A model generated the notes under the pieces. That model had not been told where the DNA came from. It ran no database searches and saw only the letters and a program-made list of their open reading frames with translations. A DNA stretch of 64,000 nt from an uncultured Ulvibacter sp. (lineage in GTDB: Bacteria > Bacteroidota > Bacteroidia > Flavobacteriales > Flavobacteriaceae). Position 1 is the stretch's first letter. The number at the start of each line of letters is the position of its first letter. The translations under genes were made by a program, and so were the position numbers. Below are positions 47,133-55,456 of the stretch, one piece after another. The stretch covers positions 437,704 through 501,703 of the forward strand of contig CALSSW010000005.1 of NCBI GenBank assembly GCA_943789105.1, in the 5' to 3' direction.

Positions 47133-49088
47133 TTACACCAACGTTTTTAAATGTTCGTATATCATAACCATTGCTAGGGTATCTAATTCACAGTATTTGA
47201 ATAACGATTTTTTAATACTATCTCGCTCCTTGATTGACATGTCTACAAATTGAAGTTTTGAATATGCTGTGAGTGCTGCACCACCATCAGATATGGTGTC
47301 TAAACCAGAGATGAAATGTTCTAATTCTTCTTTGCTAAACTCAGTAAAAATGGGTGGTAATAGTTTATAAGGATTGATTACTTTTTGATCTTTAATTTGA
47401 ATCCATAAATGCTTCTCATCAAAATTTATACTGGTAAGATTTATCTCAGAAATTGGTTTAGAATATTTATTTTTTAAAAAATCACAGGTATTTAAAATAG
47501 CCGGTAAGACTGCTTTGATAGAATTTGAACCTTTTGTTAGTGGGTTGTAATAGTAATCAAGAATAATTAATCTTAGGTCCACCATCGGTCTTTTTGTTAT
47601 CCAGTGGTCTAGATCTTTTGATCTAGGGGTTGTAATGGTTTTTATAAAACGTATAAGTTCATCTTTTTCAGGGTAATCACTATCATTTAGCTGGTCTTTT
47701 ATCGCATTTAAAATACTGTTTTCATGTGTTGCAAATCGAAAAATAGTTCCTTGATCGTTATCTAATGATTTTTTGAGTGCTGCAACAAACTTGAAATTTG
47801 GAAATTCACCAGGATTCGCATTAATGTATTCAGAGGCATGTTTGATAGTTCCGTCTGCATGGCACATATGATGTGAAAACTGAAATGCAACTTGTTCATA
47901 GGGGTGTCTCCCTTTATTAAAAGGTAATGCTACTGCGCTAGTCTCAAAATCTATGAAATGTAATGGAAATGTCCAACTATCCATTTCTTCTTTTAAAGCT
48001 GTTTTTTCAACATAAGGTGCCGGGTTTGTCTCTAATGTCTTCTCCACTTGTATCCAGCGGCGCTCTCTAGAACTCATGGCATTAGGTTCCTCAACAACTT
48101 TAAAATCTTCTTGATTTAATTGATGTAAAAACAAACGATTTTCTTCTAAAAGCTTTTGACCTCTAAAATTCCATATTTCAAAAACATTAGGTAGGTTAAA
48201 ATCTGTTTCTGTCCAGTTATGTTGCTTTGAAAAACAATATTCAAAACCGGATTTAAATCCTGCTTTTTTTTGATCTAGACCAATTTTAAACTCGCAGGAT
48301 TTACATTTACTATAATTTGTTGGCCAGTTTGAATAGGAATTATTTTGATAATTATTTTTTAGTAATACTATAGCTTGGGAGAAAGATAAATTTTCTGAGT
48401 ATTTGTACTTATCCTTAATTATTAAATCTACAATTTCTGTAACATTTACTTCTGATAGGACCGATGTTTTTTGTGCTTCCTCAGGAGAAATTAGCACTTC
48501 AACATCTTTACGGATATCTCCGTTAACTGGCAATCTAAACATTTGATTCAAGCCATCAATAGTAGCCACCTTAGATTTATCTGCCATTAAAAAAAAGGCC
48601 TCAAAATGTAATTCTGGAATACATTTTTTTGCCACATACCTCTGAAATGCAATATCAAATAAGTAGGGCCTCCAGCCACTTCGAATATCACCGCGAGTAC
48701 CGATAAAAGTATTTGCCTGGGTAGAGTCAAAAGACTTGGCTTTAACCTCAATAAGGCGCACTTGGTTGCCTTTTTTTTCTAAAATATCTGTCATTACAAA
48801 TAGGCCATCGTACAAAAAAGCGGCCTCATAAATAACAACTTCATCTAGTTTTAATAGCTCGAGTGTTTGATTGTATGCTTTTTGGTATGCTCCATAAGGA
48901 GCATCGATAAAATGCCCCCCAGGATATGACAACCGTGCAAGTGCCTCAACTTGAAAACCACCTTCAGCCAATGAAGCTAAAAAAGTATTATCATCCTCCT
49001 TGTTTTTGTAGGATTTATTTCCAGAAAAATAAAGCTTATTTGGACAGGAAAGTCCTATTTTAAAACGAGATTTAGAAAGAACTTTCAT
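47133..49088 (-). CDS. DUF2779 protein: Cas4-like PD-(D/E)XK module plus RNase H/DEDD-like module
   Basis: 651 residues, no signal peptide. N-terminal half: SCPNKLYF (Cys15), a YEAAFLYDGLFVMTDILEK then LIEVKAKS stretch giving the E-D-ExK nuclease core, and a CKSCEF...EYCF cluster near 265-290; with Cys15 this makes four cysteines as in Cas4/AddB-type iron-sulfur nucleases. C-terminal half: FPLHFIDFETS (DxE motif), FRFATHENSIL and a final acidic motif (YCELDTLAMVMIYEHL), typical of DUF2779 and DEDD exonuclease-like folds. Probably a DNA- or RNA-processing enzyme. Central gene of the leftward cluster. Confidence 0.8.
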   Translation of the reverse strand: MKVLSKSRFKIGLSCPNKLYFSGNKSYKNKEDDNTFLASLAEGGFQVEALARLSYPGGHFIDAPYGAYQKAYNQTLELLKLDEVVIYEAAFLYDGLFVMTDILEKKGNQVRLIEVKAKSFDSTQANTFIGTRGDIRSGWRPYLFDIAFQRYVAKKCIPELHFEAFFLMADKSKVATIDGLNQMFRLPVNGDIRKDVEVLISPEEAQKTSVLSEVNVTEIVDLIIKDKYKYSENLSFSQAIVLLKNNYQNNSYSNWPTNYSKCKSCEFKIGLDQKKAGFKSGFEYCFSKQHNWTETDFNLPNVFEIWNFRGQKLLEENRLFLHQLNQEDFKVVEEPNAMSSRERRWIQVEKTLETNPAPYVEKTALKEEMDSWTFPLHFIDFETSAVALPFNKGRHPYEQVAFQFSHHMCHADGTIKHASEYINANPGEFPNFKFVAALKKSLDNDQGTIFRFATHENSILNAIKDQLNDSDYPEKDELIRFIKTITTPRSKDLDHWITKRPMVDLRLIILDYYYNPLTKGSNSIKAVLPAILNTCDFLKNKYSKPISEINLTSINFDEKHLWIQIKDQKVINPYKLLPPIFTEFSKEELEHFISGLDTISDGGAALTAYSKLQFVDMSIKERDSIKKSLFKYCELDTLAMVMIYEHLKTLV

Positions 49089-49130
49089 GCAATATTTTAA
49101 TTTACATATTATAAAACAAAACGTTGAATA

Positions 49131-49457
49131 CTATCTTAATCTCTTGATTCTTTCTCTTGAACGCTTAATTTTTTCACGGATATTTTTAATTTTATCTCGG
49201 GTTTTTGCAATTTTATCCTTTTCCCTATCAATCTCTCTGGCGTAGCGTTCCCAGTCTCTTTTTTTCTGAGCGCGTATGCTATGCTTGTTAGCTGTTGAAG
49301 AGGCAGATTTCAATCGGCGAGAATAATGATCAGCATCTCTGCTTTTTCGAATTCGAATTTTAGCCATGTCATCTCTTGAATCTGCAATTCTAGATTTTTC
49401 ACGATCAATGTCTCTTTTGTAACCTTCAATTTGGCGTTTTACACTATCAATACTCAT
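49131..49457 (-). CDS. Highly charged coiled-coil protein
   Basis: 108 residues, nearly all Arg, Lys, Asp, Glu, Ser and Ile in heptad-like repeats (IDREKSRIADSRDDMAKIRI, IDREKDKIAKTRDKIKNIRE). No Cys, no membrane helix, strongly basic C-terminus (REKIKRSRERIKRLR). Likely a long helix or coiled coil that could bind nucleic acid or oligomerise. The same DREK-I-A-R-D unit occurs twice, suggesting an internal duplication. 12 bp downstream of the GIY-YIG gene and 42 bp upstream of the DUF2779 gene. Confidence 0.65.
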   Translation of the reverse strand: MSIDSVKRQIEGYKRDIDREKSRIADSRDDMAKIRIRKSRDADHYSRRLKSASSTANKHSIRAQKKRDWERYAREIDREKDKIAKTRDKIKNIREKIKRSRERIKRLR

Positions 49458-49469
49458 ATTATTTGGTTT

Positions 49470-50225
49470 TTAAAGATTATAAATTATTGGATTGGATGCA
49501 CCCCTCTTTTTTTTATGTGCTACTGATTTATTAATATAGAGGTCTCTGACTTTATTTGATGCAACCTGTCCGTTAAATCCATAGCCTATGTAGGTTTGCC
49601 CAGATTTTTTTGATCCTGGGTTATATTGTCGTTCTATAGCGTACCATTTATGTACCTCAAAAACTTCAACAATCAAGCCTTTATACTCACTTAATACATA
49701 TTTTATCTTACCAGCTCTTGGGTCTTTCATACGCCAACGCTCTTTTGTTGCCATGTAAATCTTATCTGTTCCTGAGGCATTTTTATAGGACCCATTAATA
49801 TTAATTATAATTGTACTGCCAGGGATTGAATTTAGCGGCAGGGCATTATACTTACGTTTCACTTCTTCAGATGACATCAATCCGTTTTCGATTGAATTCA
49901 TGCCCCCTTGGATATTTCCACTAACAAAGTCGTTAAAAATAGGTATAAACCTAAAAGTATCAATTAAACTAGCTTCAATTTGAAAGGCAGTTTTTTCATT
50001 AAGTCCATGACGAACAATAACATGCTCAACAGATTTGTGTTTTTTTAAAATGGATTGGATATGATCTAATTTATCTGTCCCTACTTTTCCATCTTTTGCA
50101 TCCATCAAATGATTAAAGATACGATTGCCAGCTCCTTTTCCAACATAAAATGGTGTTTTTGTGTCAGGATCAATAAGGAGATAGACGTAACTTTTTAATT
50201 CTTTTATTGTTTTTTCGTCAAACAC
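49470..50225 (-). CDS. LEM-3-like GIY-YIG nuclease
   Basis: 251 residues. N-terminal GIY-YIG domain (about 10-95): SYVYLLIDP is the GIY strand, PFYVGKGAGNRIFNHL the YIG-type strand plus the Arg helix, and QIEASLIDTF holds the catalytic Glu. The GKGxGxR-x-F-x-H pattern is that of the LEM-3-like group rather than UvrC or Slx1. The C-terminal half (about 125-240) is a beta-rich domain of unknown type. A DNA or RNA endonuclease, cytosolic. Its first base overlaps the last base of the upstream zinc-ribbon gene, so the two are coupled. Confidence 0.8.
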   Translation of the reverse strand: MFDEKTIKELKSYVYLLIDPDTKTPFYVGKGAGNRIFNHLMDAKDGKVGTDKLDHIQSILKKHKSVEHVIVRHGLNEKTAFQIEASLIDTFRFIPIFNDFVSGNIQGGMNSIENGLMSSEEVKRKYNALPLNSIPGSTIIININGSYKNASGTDKIYMATKERWRMKDPRAGKIKYVLSEYKGLIVEVFEVHKWYAIERQYNPGSKKSGQTYIGYGFNGQVASNKVRDLYINKSVAHKKKRGASNPIIYNL

Positions 50226-50623
50226 TATCTATTTTCTTTTATTAAGTTTTCAATTTTTTTCGCATCAGAGATTGAAAAATTTTCTGCTCTAATCCCTCTG
50301 GAACCCTTACTAGAAATAATTACCGTTGAATTTATTAATCGTCGATCAACCTTAACATAAGAAATATCTGAAAAAGACAGAAATGCTCGGTCTACTCCAA
50401 TAAGGTATTTATTTCGTTTTAAAAAAGTTACTCCGTCTTGATCTATAATTAACCTGTCTGGAGTAAAAACATTCCCACCCAAAATAAGTTTTGAAGAAAA
50501 CTCAAATGAAAATGGTTTTTTAGAACGACCACCTAAATCAATCCCTGAGGACTTATGACCACAACTAGGGCAAAAGTTTTCATTTCCAGTTAAAGTGTAT
50601 CCACACGAAGCGCAAAACCCCAT
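50225..50623 (-). CDS. Zinc-ribbon protein with a PH-like domain
   Basis: 132 residues. The zinc ribbon is CxxC...CxxC with Cys4, Cys7, Cys18 and Cys21. The remainder (about 35-130) is beta-rich with a final helix (SISDAKKIENLIKENR), and looks like a bacterial PH-like domain (GVTFLKRNKYLIGVDRAF, DISYVKVDRR). A scaffold or sensor role at a membrane or nucleic-acid complex is plausible. Tightly coupled to the GIY-YIG gene. Confidence 0.7.
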   Translation of the reverse strand: MGFCASCGYTLTGNENFCPSCGHKSSGIDLGGRSKKPFSFEFSSKLILGGNVFTPDRLIIDQDGVTFLKRNKYLIGVDRAFLSFSDISYVKVDRRLINSTVIISSKGSRGIRAENFSISDAKKIENLIKENR

Positions 50624-50635
50624 TACAATTCTTTA

Positions 50636-50995
50636 TTATTGTCTTGAAGCATTCCCTAGGCTCAAGCTATTATCCATAAGAGATTTTGCAGATTCATCTT
50701 TGATTTGAACTTTAACACCATAGGTGTTTTCAAATAAATCTTCTACATCACCAACCTTCATTGTGCCTTTAATTTTAACACCTTCCTTTGAAGTGGTATC
50801 AACGTTTTTTGCTGTTTTTTTGTTAAGTGCAGCCAATGTTAAATCACCATCAGCAATCATATTTCCTTTATAAAAAATCAAAGAAAGATTGAATGAGGAT
50901 TTGAAATCTTTTGAAATTGTTTTTAATTTTTTATTTGGCGCAATTGAAAATTCCGCATTATTAAAATGATCTTTTATTGAATCAAATAGTCCCAT
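50636..50995 (-). CDS. Small protein paralogous to the next upstream gene, possible beta-grasp fold
   Basis: 119 residues, no signal peptide. It shares a pattern with the 101-residue protein just upstream: ISKDFKSSFNLSLIFYKGN, AD...LAAL, VGDVEDLFENTYGVKVQI and DNSLSL. An alpha-beta order with an F-N-x-x-I-x-YKGN strand suggests a small beta-grasp or similar fold, possibly peptide-tag or adaptor-like; this is inference. It has an extra N-terminal helix (MGLFDSIKDHFNNAEF) absent from its paralogue. 12 bp before the zinc-ribbon gene. Confidence 0.6.
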   Translation of the reverse strand: MGLFDSIKDHFNNAEFSIAPNKKLKTISKDFKSSFNLSLIFYKGNMIADGDLTLAALNKKTAKNVDTTSKEGVKIKGTMKVGDVEDLFENTYGVKVQIKDESAKSLMDNSLSLGNASRQ

Positions 50996-51066
50996 AGATT
51001 TTATTTAAAAAAACCAACAGAAATAAGTATATATATATATCTGTTGGTTAATTGGTTAAATTTAAA

Positions 51067-51372
51067 TTATAATTTTCCTGCTTGAGTTAGCGTCAAGCTA
51101 TTATCTGCTAGTTTAGTATCATCAGCGTTAGATATTTGTGCTTTAATCCCAAATGTTTCCATAAAATATCGCTCTACATTTTCAACACGACTTCTTGCTC
51201 CAAGATCTAGCTCTCCACCAGCACTATCTGTTTTTGATAGTTCGCTAATTTTTGTTTTTTCGTCAGCAAATTGATTACCTTTATAGAGACGAATATTACA
51301 ATTAAACTCTTTAGTAAATTGTCTTTTAATACTTTTTACTGAACTTGCCTTAGTTACTCTTATTGTTGCCAT
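51067..51372 (-). CDS. Small protein, first gene of the leftward cluster, possible beta-grasp fold
   Basis: 101 residues, no signal peptide. Begins with a strand (ATIRVTKA), helix (VKSIKRQFTKEFN) and strand (CNIRLYKGNQFAD), then VENVERYFMETFGIKAQI and DNSLTLTQAGKL. Clear paralogue of the 119-residue protein 71 bp downstream. No family recognised. As the promoter-proximal gene it may be the most abundant product. The short intergenic region upstream is shared with the divergent gene starting near 51.5 kb. Confidence 0.6.
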   Translation of the reverse strand: MATIRVTKASSVKSIKRQFTKEFNCNIRLYKGNQFADEKTKISELSKTDSAGGELDLGARSRVENVERYFMETFGIKAQISNADDTKLADNSLTLTQAGKL

Positions 51373-51471
51373 AATTTATTATTATTAAAAAATTACCTAC
51401 TTCTTTTTTAAGTTGTATTTCGGTTTGTTTCAACTTCTTTAATTTTAAGTAAATTTAATTATTAATTTTTT

Positions 51472-51499
51472 TATATTTGGCTCATATTTGGCTCATATT
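51472..51499 (+). promoter_or_regulatory. 11-bp tandem repeat overlapping a -7 box, candidate operator
   Basis: TATATTTG (51472-51479) is a perfect -7 element, and the unit ATATTTGGCTC occurs twice in direct contact (51473-51483, 51484-51494) with the first five bases of a third. The 11-bp period equals one helical turn. It lies between the cluster's first gene and the divergent gene and overlaps the possible TTG start of the latter. Confidence 0.55.
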
Positions 51500-52756
51500 A
51501 AATTATTTATTTTGATTGAAGTACTCAAGAAAGAAATAGCTTTAAAAATAAAAAGAGAAATAAAAGGTAGAGGGGACTGTGTTTTTCTGTCAAATGCTAT
51601 TTTAGAAATTTTGGATGTAGATATAAGTTACAATACGATAAGACGTTTTTACAATCTTATACCGTCAACAAAGCCAAATATTAAAACATTTAACACCCTA
51701 GCCCAGTTTATAGGTTATAGAAATTACCTCGATTTTACACAACATTATAAGTACAAAGAAAAAATTAATATTTCTGATATTATTTACAAATCTGTTGCTA
51801 AAAATAAAACTGAAGATATTGTTAATCTTGTAAATAAAACCAAAAAAAGCTCTGAAGACTTTACAAGTCTAATTATAGTTTTATTACGTGAATTATTGCA
51901 TAACGAAAATTACATTTTAATCAATAGATTATTCAAATTAAAGGCACTTAATTTTGATTCATTTTCTTATTACCAAGCTCTTAAAATAGGAAATGCTATT
52001 GGATTATTGATTCGAAAAAAACCAATAATATACCAACATCTAATTAGTAATATCAATTTTTTAGATTGTATATTTCTAATTTTTGTAGACTACTCAGGTT
52101 TAAATAAACATTATGGGGAATCGTTAAAAGCAGTTGAGAAAAGTAATATTAGATATGATATTACCATGTTTTCAGCAGCAGTTCTACAGTTTAGGAATTT
52201 TCTTAATAATAAAACCATTGTTGAAATAAACATTAATTTGGTAGAAGAAAAACAACTCCATCCAATTTTAAGAGGCCGATTATTAAGTTTAAAGCTTCTT
52301 AGCGTAAATTCCAACAATACTTTAGTTTTAATGAATGCGTACCATAAATCTATCAAGATTAAAGGTGATCTAATCAGTCATTATTATGAATTATTTACAA
52401 CTTCAATTCTTTTAAAAAACCTTGATATAATGTCTTTTTTAGTTAACAAAATTGAATCAAAAATTGACTTTTACCGTCAAAATAGCCAATTAAATTCTTT
52501 CTATTTAATGTGTTTGTTTTACTACAGATTAAAGGGAGATATAAAAAATGAAAACAAATTTTTTAAGTTTTTTAAAATAAGTGAATGCCGTCACAGTTAT
52601 GAAGAATTTATAAACCTTATATATCTCATTTACTTGTATGACAGTTCAATTTCAAAAACTAAAAAGGTAAATGTAAAAGCTCGTTACACAAATTTAAATA
52701 AGAAGCTTAACTACCCTTATTTTTCAGATGATTTTTTGCTTGAATATTTTAATTAA
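51488..52756 (+). CDS. Putative regulator divergent to the cluster
   Basis: Up to 422 residues. No ATG lies in the first 200 codons; the possible starts are TTG at 51488 (almost leaderless behind the -7 box) or TTG at 51512, which gives a leader of about 25 nt and is my preference. The N-terminus (about 10-95) contains VDISYNTIRRFYNLIPSTKP and FNTLAQFIGYRNYLDFTQ, a pattern seen at the start of several Bacteroidota proteins and probably a helix-turn-helix-like DNA-binding unit. The rest is all-helical, resembling TPR-like repeats without clear consensus. Divergent orientation and the tandem repeats suggest control of the cluster. Confidence 0.55.
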   Translation: MAHIKLFILIEVLKKEIALKIKREIKGRGDCVFLSNAILEILDVDISYNTIRRFYNLIPSTKPNIKTFNTLAQFIGYRNYLDFTQHYKYKEKINISDIIYKSVAKNKTEDIVNLVNKTKKSSEDFTSLIIVLLRELLHNENYILINRLFKLKALNFDSFSYYQALKIGNAIGLLIRKKPIIYQHLISNINFLDCIFLIFVDYSGLNKHYGESLKAVEKSNIRYDITMFSAAVLQFRNFLNNKTIVEININLVEEKQLHPILRGRLLSLKLLSVNSNNTLVLMNAYHKSIKIKGDLISHYYELFTTSILLKNLDIMSFLVNKIESKIDFYRQNSQLNSFYLMCLFYYRLKGDIKNENKFFKFFKISECRHSYEEFINLIYLIYLYDSSISKTKKVNVKARYTNLNKKLNYPYFSDDFLLEYFN

Positions 52757-52763
52757 ATCACCC

Positions 52764-52806
52764 TAAAGTAGTTACCTCACACTATTTTTCAGAGATTTTA
52801 TAGACT
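52764..52806 (+). repeat. Intergenic repeat family, copy G (tail part)
   Basis: AAAGTAGTTACCTCACACTA, then TTTTTCAGAGATTTTATAG: tail portion, most like copy E2, immediately after the putative regulator gene. Confidence 0.55.
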
Positions 52807-53004
52807 TCAATAAGTTTTGCTAGCATATTATATTTTAAAAAACTTACTTGATTTTTACTGACTAATTCATATTGTGTTTTTCTAAATTTATGAGTTCAGA
52901 ATATAGAGGTAATAACAGTTTAAACGATCCTATTGAATTAATAGAGAAGTTTTCAATCGGTATTACACCAAACTTTATGTTTAGACTCTATTGGTAAAAT
53001 CGAT

Positions 53005-53108
53005 CTTTTTTAATAAAGATTTATTACTTACGATAAGAAATTATTTCCAAGAATAATATTTGGAGTCAAAGGGAGTAAAATCGAACTATTTTAGTGTAGA
53101 TTTAATCG
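53005..53108 (+). repeat. Intergenic repeat family, copy H (long form)
   Basis: TTTTTTAATAAAGATTTAT, GATAAGAAA, TTATTTCCAAGAATAA, TATTTGGAGTCAAAGGGAGT, TCGAACTATTTTAG and TAGATTTAAT. Its first 40 bp match copy B, 17.5 kb away, almost base for base. Confidence 0.85.
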
Positions 53109-53292
53109 AAATGAACCTTTTAGAATAAATTTTCACAGCCTTATATCAACTTTGTATCAGTTAATTATAAAATTTTTAATAAATTCATAATTCATTGAAA
53201 TTTACTATTTTGACAAACTTTAAAAACCTGTATATCTCAGTAACAGTTTGGTTTATATTGTTTTGTTAATGAAGCTAAGTAACTGTTTGGAA

Positions 53293-53829
53293 TTACCTAG
53301 AATTTACTAAATAGGTTATGGTCGTTGTTAAATCATCTTGAACTGAATTAACAATAATAGTAACATCATCTACTACCCATTTGTATACTCTAAATTCTGT
53401 TTTTTCTATTTTTAATTCTGGATTACCATGAACAGATATTAATTTATTTTTTAAAAACTCGGCATCTTCAAATGCTTTCTCAATGAATTTACTGCTGCTA
53501 CTATAGTTGTATCTACCCAAAAAAAGTATCGGTGATAGTTTTTCTAATACTGATCCTGTGGCAACTAAGCCTTTTTCAAAAGCTATTAAATATTCACTAA
53601 AATTAAAAGTTTCGAGTTCAATATCAACTTGATTTAAATGGTAATCAAAATCTGAAACTATGTAGGGTGAAGAGGAATTTTCGTTAGCAGAAAAATAAGT
53701 TAATGCAGAATAATTTGTTAAGCTATACCAGTCAAGATCCATATTTAGTCCAAATAGATCATGTTTTGAATCTTGTGCATTAAGGTGGAAAGAAAACACA
53801 GAAATTGTCAATATTAAAATATATCTCAT
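53293..53829 (-). CDS. Exported protein of unknown function
   Basis: 178 residues. Signal peptide (MRYILILTISVFSFHLNAQ). The mature part has no motif I recognise; a helix-rich middle (FIEKAFEDAEFLKNKLISVHG) is followed by strands (FRVYKWVVDDVTIIVNSV). Its start overlaps the stop of the upstream HELGH protein gene by 4 bp (ATGA), so the two are translationally coupled and probably work together in the periplasm or at the surface. Confidence 0.65.
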   Translation of the reverse strand: MRYILILTISVFSFHLNAQDSKHDLFGLNMDLDWYSLTNYSALTYFSANENSSSPYIVSDFDYHLNQVDIELETFNFSEYLIAFEKGLVATGSVLEKLSPILFLGRYNYSSSSKFIEKAFEDAEFLKNKLISVHGNPELKIEKTEFRVYKWVVDDVTIIVNSVQDDLTTTITYLVNSR

Positions 53830-54854
53830 TTTGAATAATTGTTTATCATATAATTTTTATCCTCCCAAAATTCACTCCAAGAATAACCTCTATCCGCAAA
53901 ATTAAACATCATTTTACCACCATTGCCATGTTCTAAATTTAAAACATCGTGTCCTAATTCATGATAAAGAAGATACCATTTCTTTGGAGTTGATGATTCA
54001 CTCCAGGCTTGAGGATCGATTCTGATTTTTATTAATGTATCATTATTCATTGCATAACTTAAACCAATGGTGTTATCATCTAAAGATTCAAATTTCACAT
54101 CAATAACATTATTTTGGAGTTTTATTCCATTTAATTTACAGTCTACCAAAAATACATCTATCATCTTAGCTAAATCATAGGTGCTAACATCTTTTAAGTC
54201 ATATGCGCCTACTGTATAACTATCTTCCTCTAGTAAAACTATTTTGCTTAAAGTAAAGTCATAAAATTTTTCATCAAGTTTAACTTTAATAGATCTTGAT
54301 ATCTTGTAATTATTATTAGCACCAGAAATAGTAACGTCATATAGATCAGAAGACATGTCACCAGTCATATCACGCAGACCTTCATTTTCACATAGTTTAT
54401 AAAATTTATTAAAAACACTCTCCTTCAGTTCTTTGTCTTTTTGAATATTTAAAGACCTTTGTTTTCCCATTAAACTCTCCATAACAGGATTACCTGCAGT
54501 TCTCTTCATTAGATCATTATCAAAGCAAACTAGGCAAGAGGTTATAAACTTTATTTTATCAATGTATCCAACGATAAGTTTATCTTCAAATACTAATATC
54601 CTGTTTAGTAAATAATTTTCATTAGAAAAACTACCCATAACATATTCTTTAACACCAGCTGCTTCTATTTTTATTTTACCAAATCCTGACTTATTTAAAA
54701 ATATATTGGCTTCATTTATATTAATATTTGACCAATTAGATTGAATGGGTTTATATAAAGGGGTTATTATATTTCTATCATTAACATAGAATTCTTGTGC
54801 TGATAAGCCGCTTAAATAAAAAATGAAAAAAATGGTTGTTATTAGCTTACCCAT
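53826..54854 (-). CDS. Exported putative zinc metallopeptidase (HELGH)
   Basis: 342 residues. Signal peptide ending in GLSAQ. Near the C-terminus is HELGHDVLNLEH with the zinc-binding HExxH at 298-302 and a further His at 309, then GNGGKMMF. The third His falls one residue later than in metzincins (HExxHxxGxxH) and the glycine is absent, so this is not a classical M10 protein, although a comparable HELGHD...LEH...GGKMMF pattern occurs in other Bacteroidota exported proteins. Substrate unknown. First gene of a two-gene operon with the 178-residue protein. Confidence 0.65.
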   Translation of the reverse strand: MGKLITTIFFIFYLSGLSAQEFYVNDRNIITPLYKPIQSNWSNININEANIFLNKSGFGKIKIEAAGVKEYVMGSFSNENYLLNRILVFEDKLIVGYIDKIKFITSCLVCFDNDLMKRTAGNPVMESLMGKQRSLNIQKDKELKESVFNKFYKLCENEGLRDMTGDMSSDLYDVTISGANNNYKISRSIKVKLDEKFYDFTLSKIVLLEEDSYTVGAYDLKDVSTYDLAKMIDVFLVDCKLNGIKLQNNVIDVKFESLDDNTIGLSYAMNNDTLIKIRIDPQAWSESSTPKKWYLLYHELGHDVLNLEHGNGGKMMFNFADRGYSWSEFWEDKNYMINNYSK

Positions 54855-54954
54855 AATGTAAAGTTATAAATATATTATTCTTGGAGTAATTAAAAGAGTT
54901 CAATTTTATTTGTACAATATTTTATTTATTAAAAATATTATTTATATTTAAAAT

Positions 54955-55407
54955 ATGAAGACTAAACTCCTCTTATTTTTATTTATTTCATTTTTCCTTA
55001 CATCTTCATATGGTCAAGATGATTTTAAGAAAATTTCTACACTTGGTAAATATTTCAGCGAAATTGATGATAACTTTGGTAACTATGCCTGTAAGTCTAA
55101 TTTAAATTCTTTTTGGTACTGTTTTTATGGTGATGAAAATGATTATAATTCAGTAAGTACAAAAATCCATTTCCAGTTCAAAAATTCACGAGTGTCAAGT
55201 GTTCTCTTCCTTTGGGAACATGAATCATATTCGGAGGCTATTTCCGATGTAGATTATGAAAAAAATAGACTTACTAAAATTTATGGAAGATCTGAATACA
55301 AAAACGGAGCTTATCATTTTTTTACTCCCAGAGGTCTTATCTCATGTGGCTATAATTCTCAAAATGGCAGATATGAAAGTTTTTTAAATTTCACTTCAAC
55401 TAAATAA
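54955..55407 (+). CDS. Small exported protein of unknown function
   Basis: 150 residues. Signal peptide (MKTKLLLFLFISFFLTSSYGQ). Mature part with several aromatic residues and two Cys (near 48 and 57) that could form a disulfide; it resembles the layout of the 178-residue protein on the other strand (strands around a helix, then a KIYG/VHG turn), but identity is too low for me to claim homology. Divergent from the metallopeptidase operon, 100 bp away. Confidence 0.6.
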   Translation: MKTKLLLFLFISFFLTSSYGQDDFKKISTLGKYFSEIDDNFGNYACKSNLNSFWYCFYGDENDYNSVSTKIHFQFKNSRVSSVLFLWEHESYSEAISDVDYEKNRLTKIYGRSEYKNGAYHFFTPRGLISCGYNSQNGRYESFLNFTSTK

Positions 55408-55456
55408 TTTACATCAAAATAAATCTTTCTCTTATAGATTGTTTAAAAAAATAAAA

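Larger units (their letters stand above)
52757..53292. other. Gene-poor stretch with two repeats and a short ORF
   Basis: About 535 bp. It holds repeat copies G and H and a 35-codon frame at 52890-52997 (MSSEYRGNNSLNDPIELIEK..., + strand) that I do not recognise; it may be the stump of a lost gene. The remaining DNA near 53.11-53.29 kb is AT-rich with no gene or hairpin of note. Confidence 0.45.
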
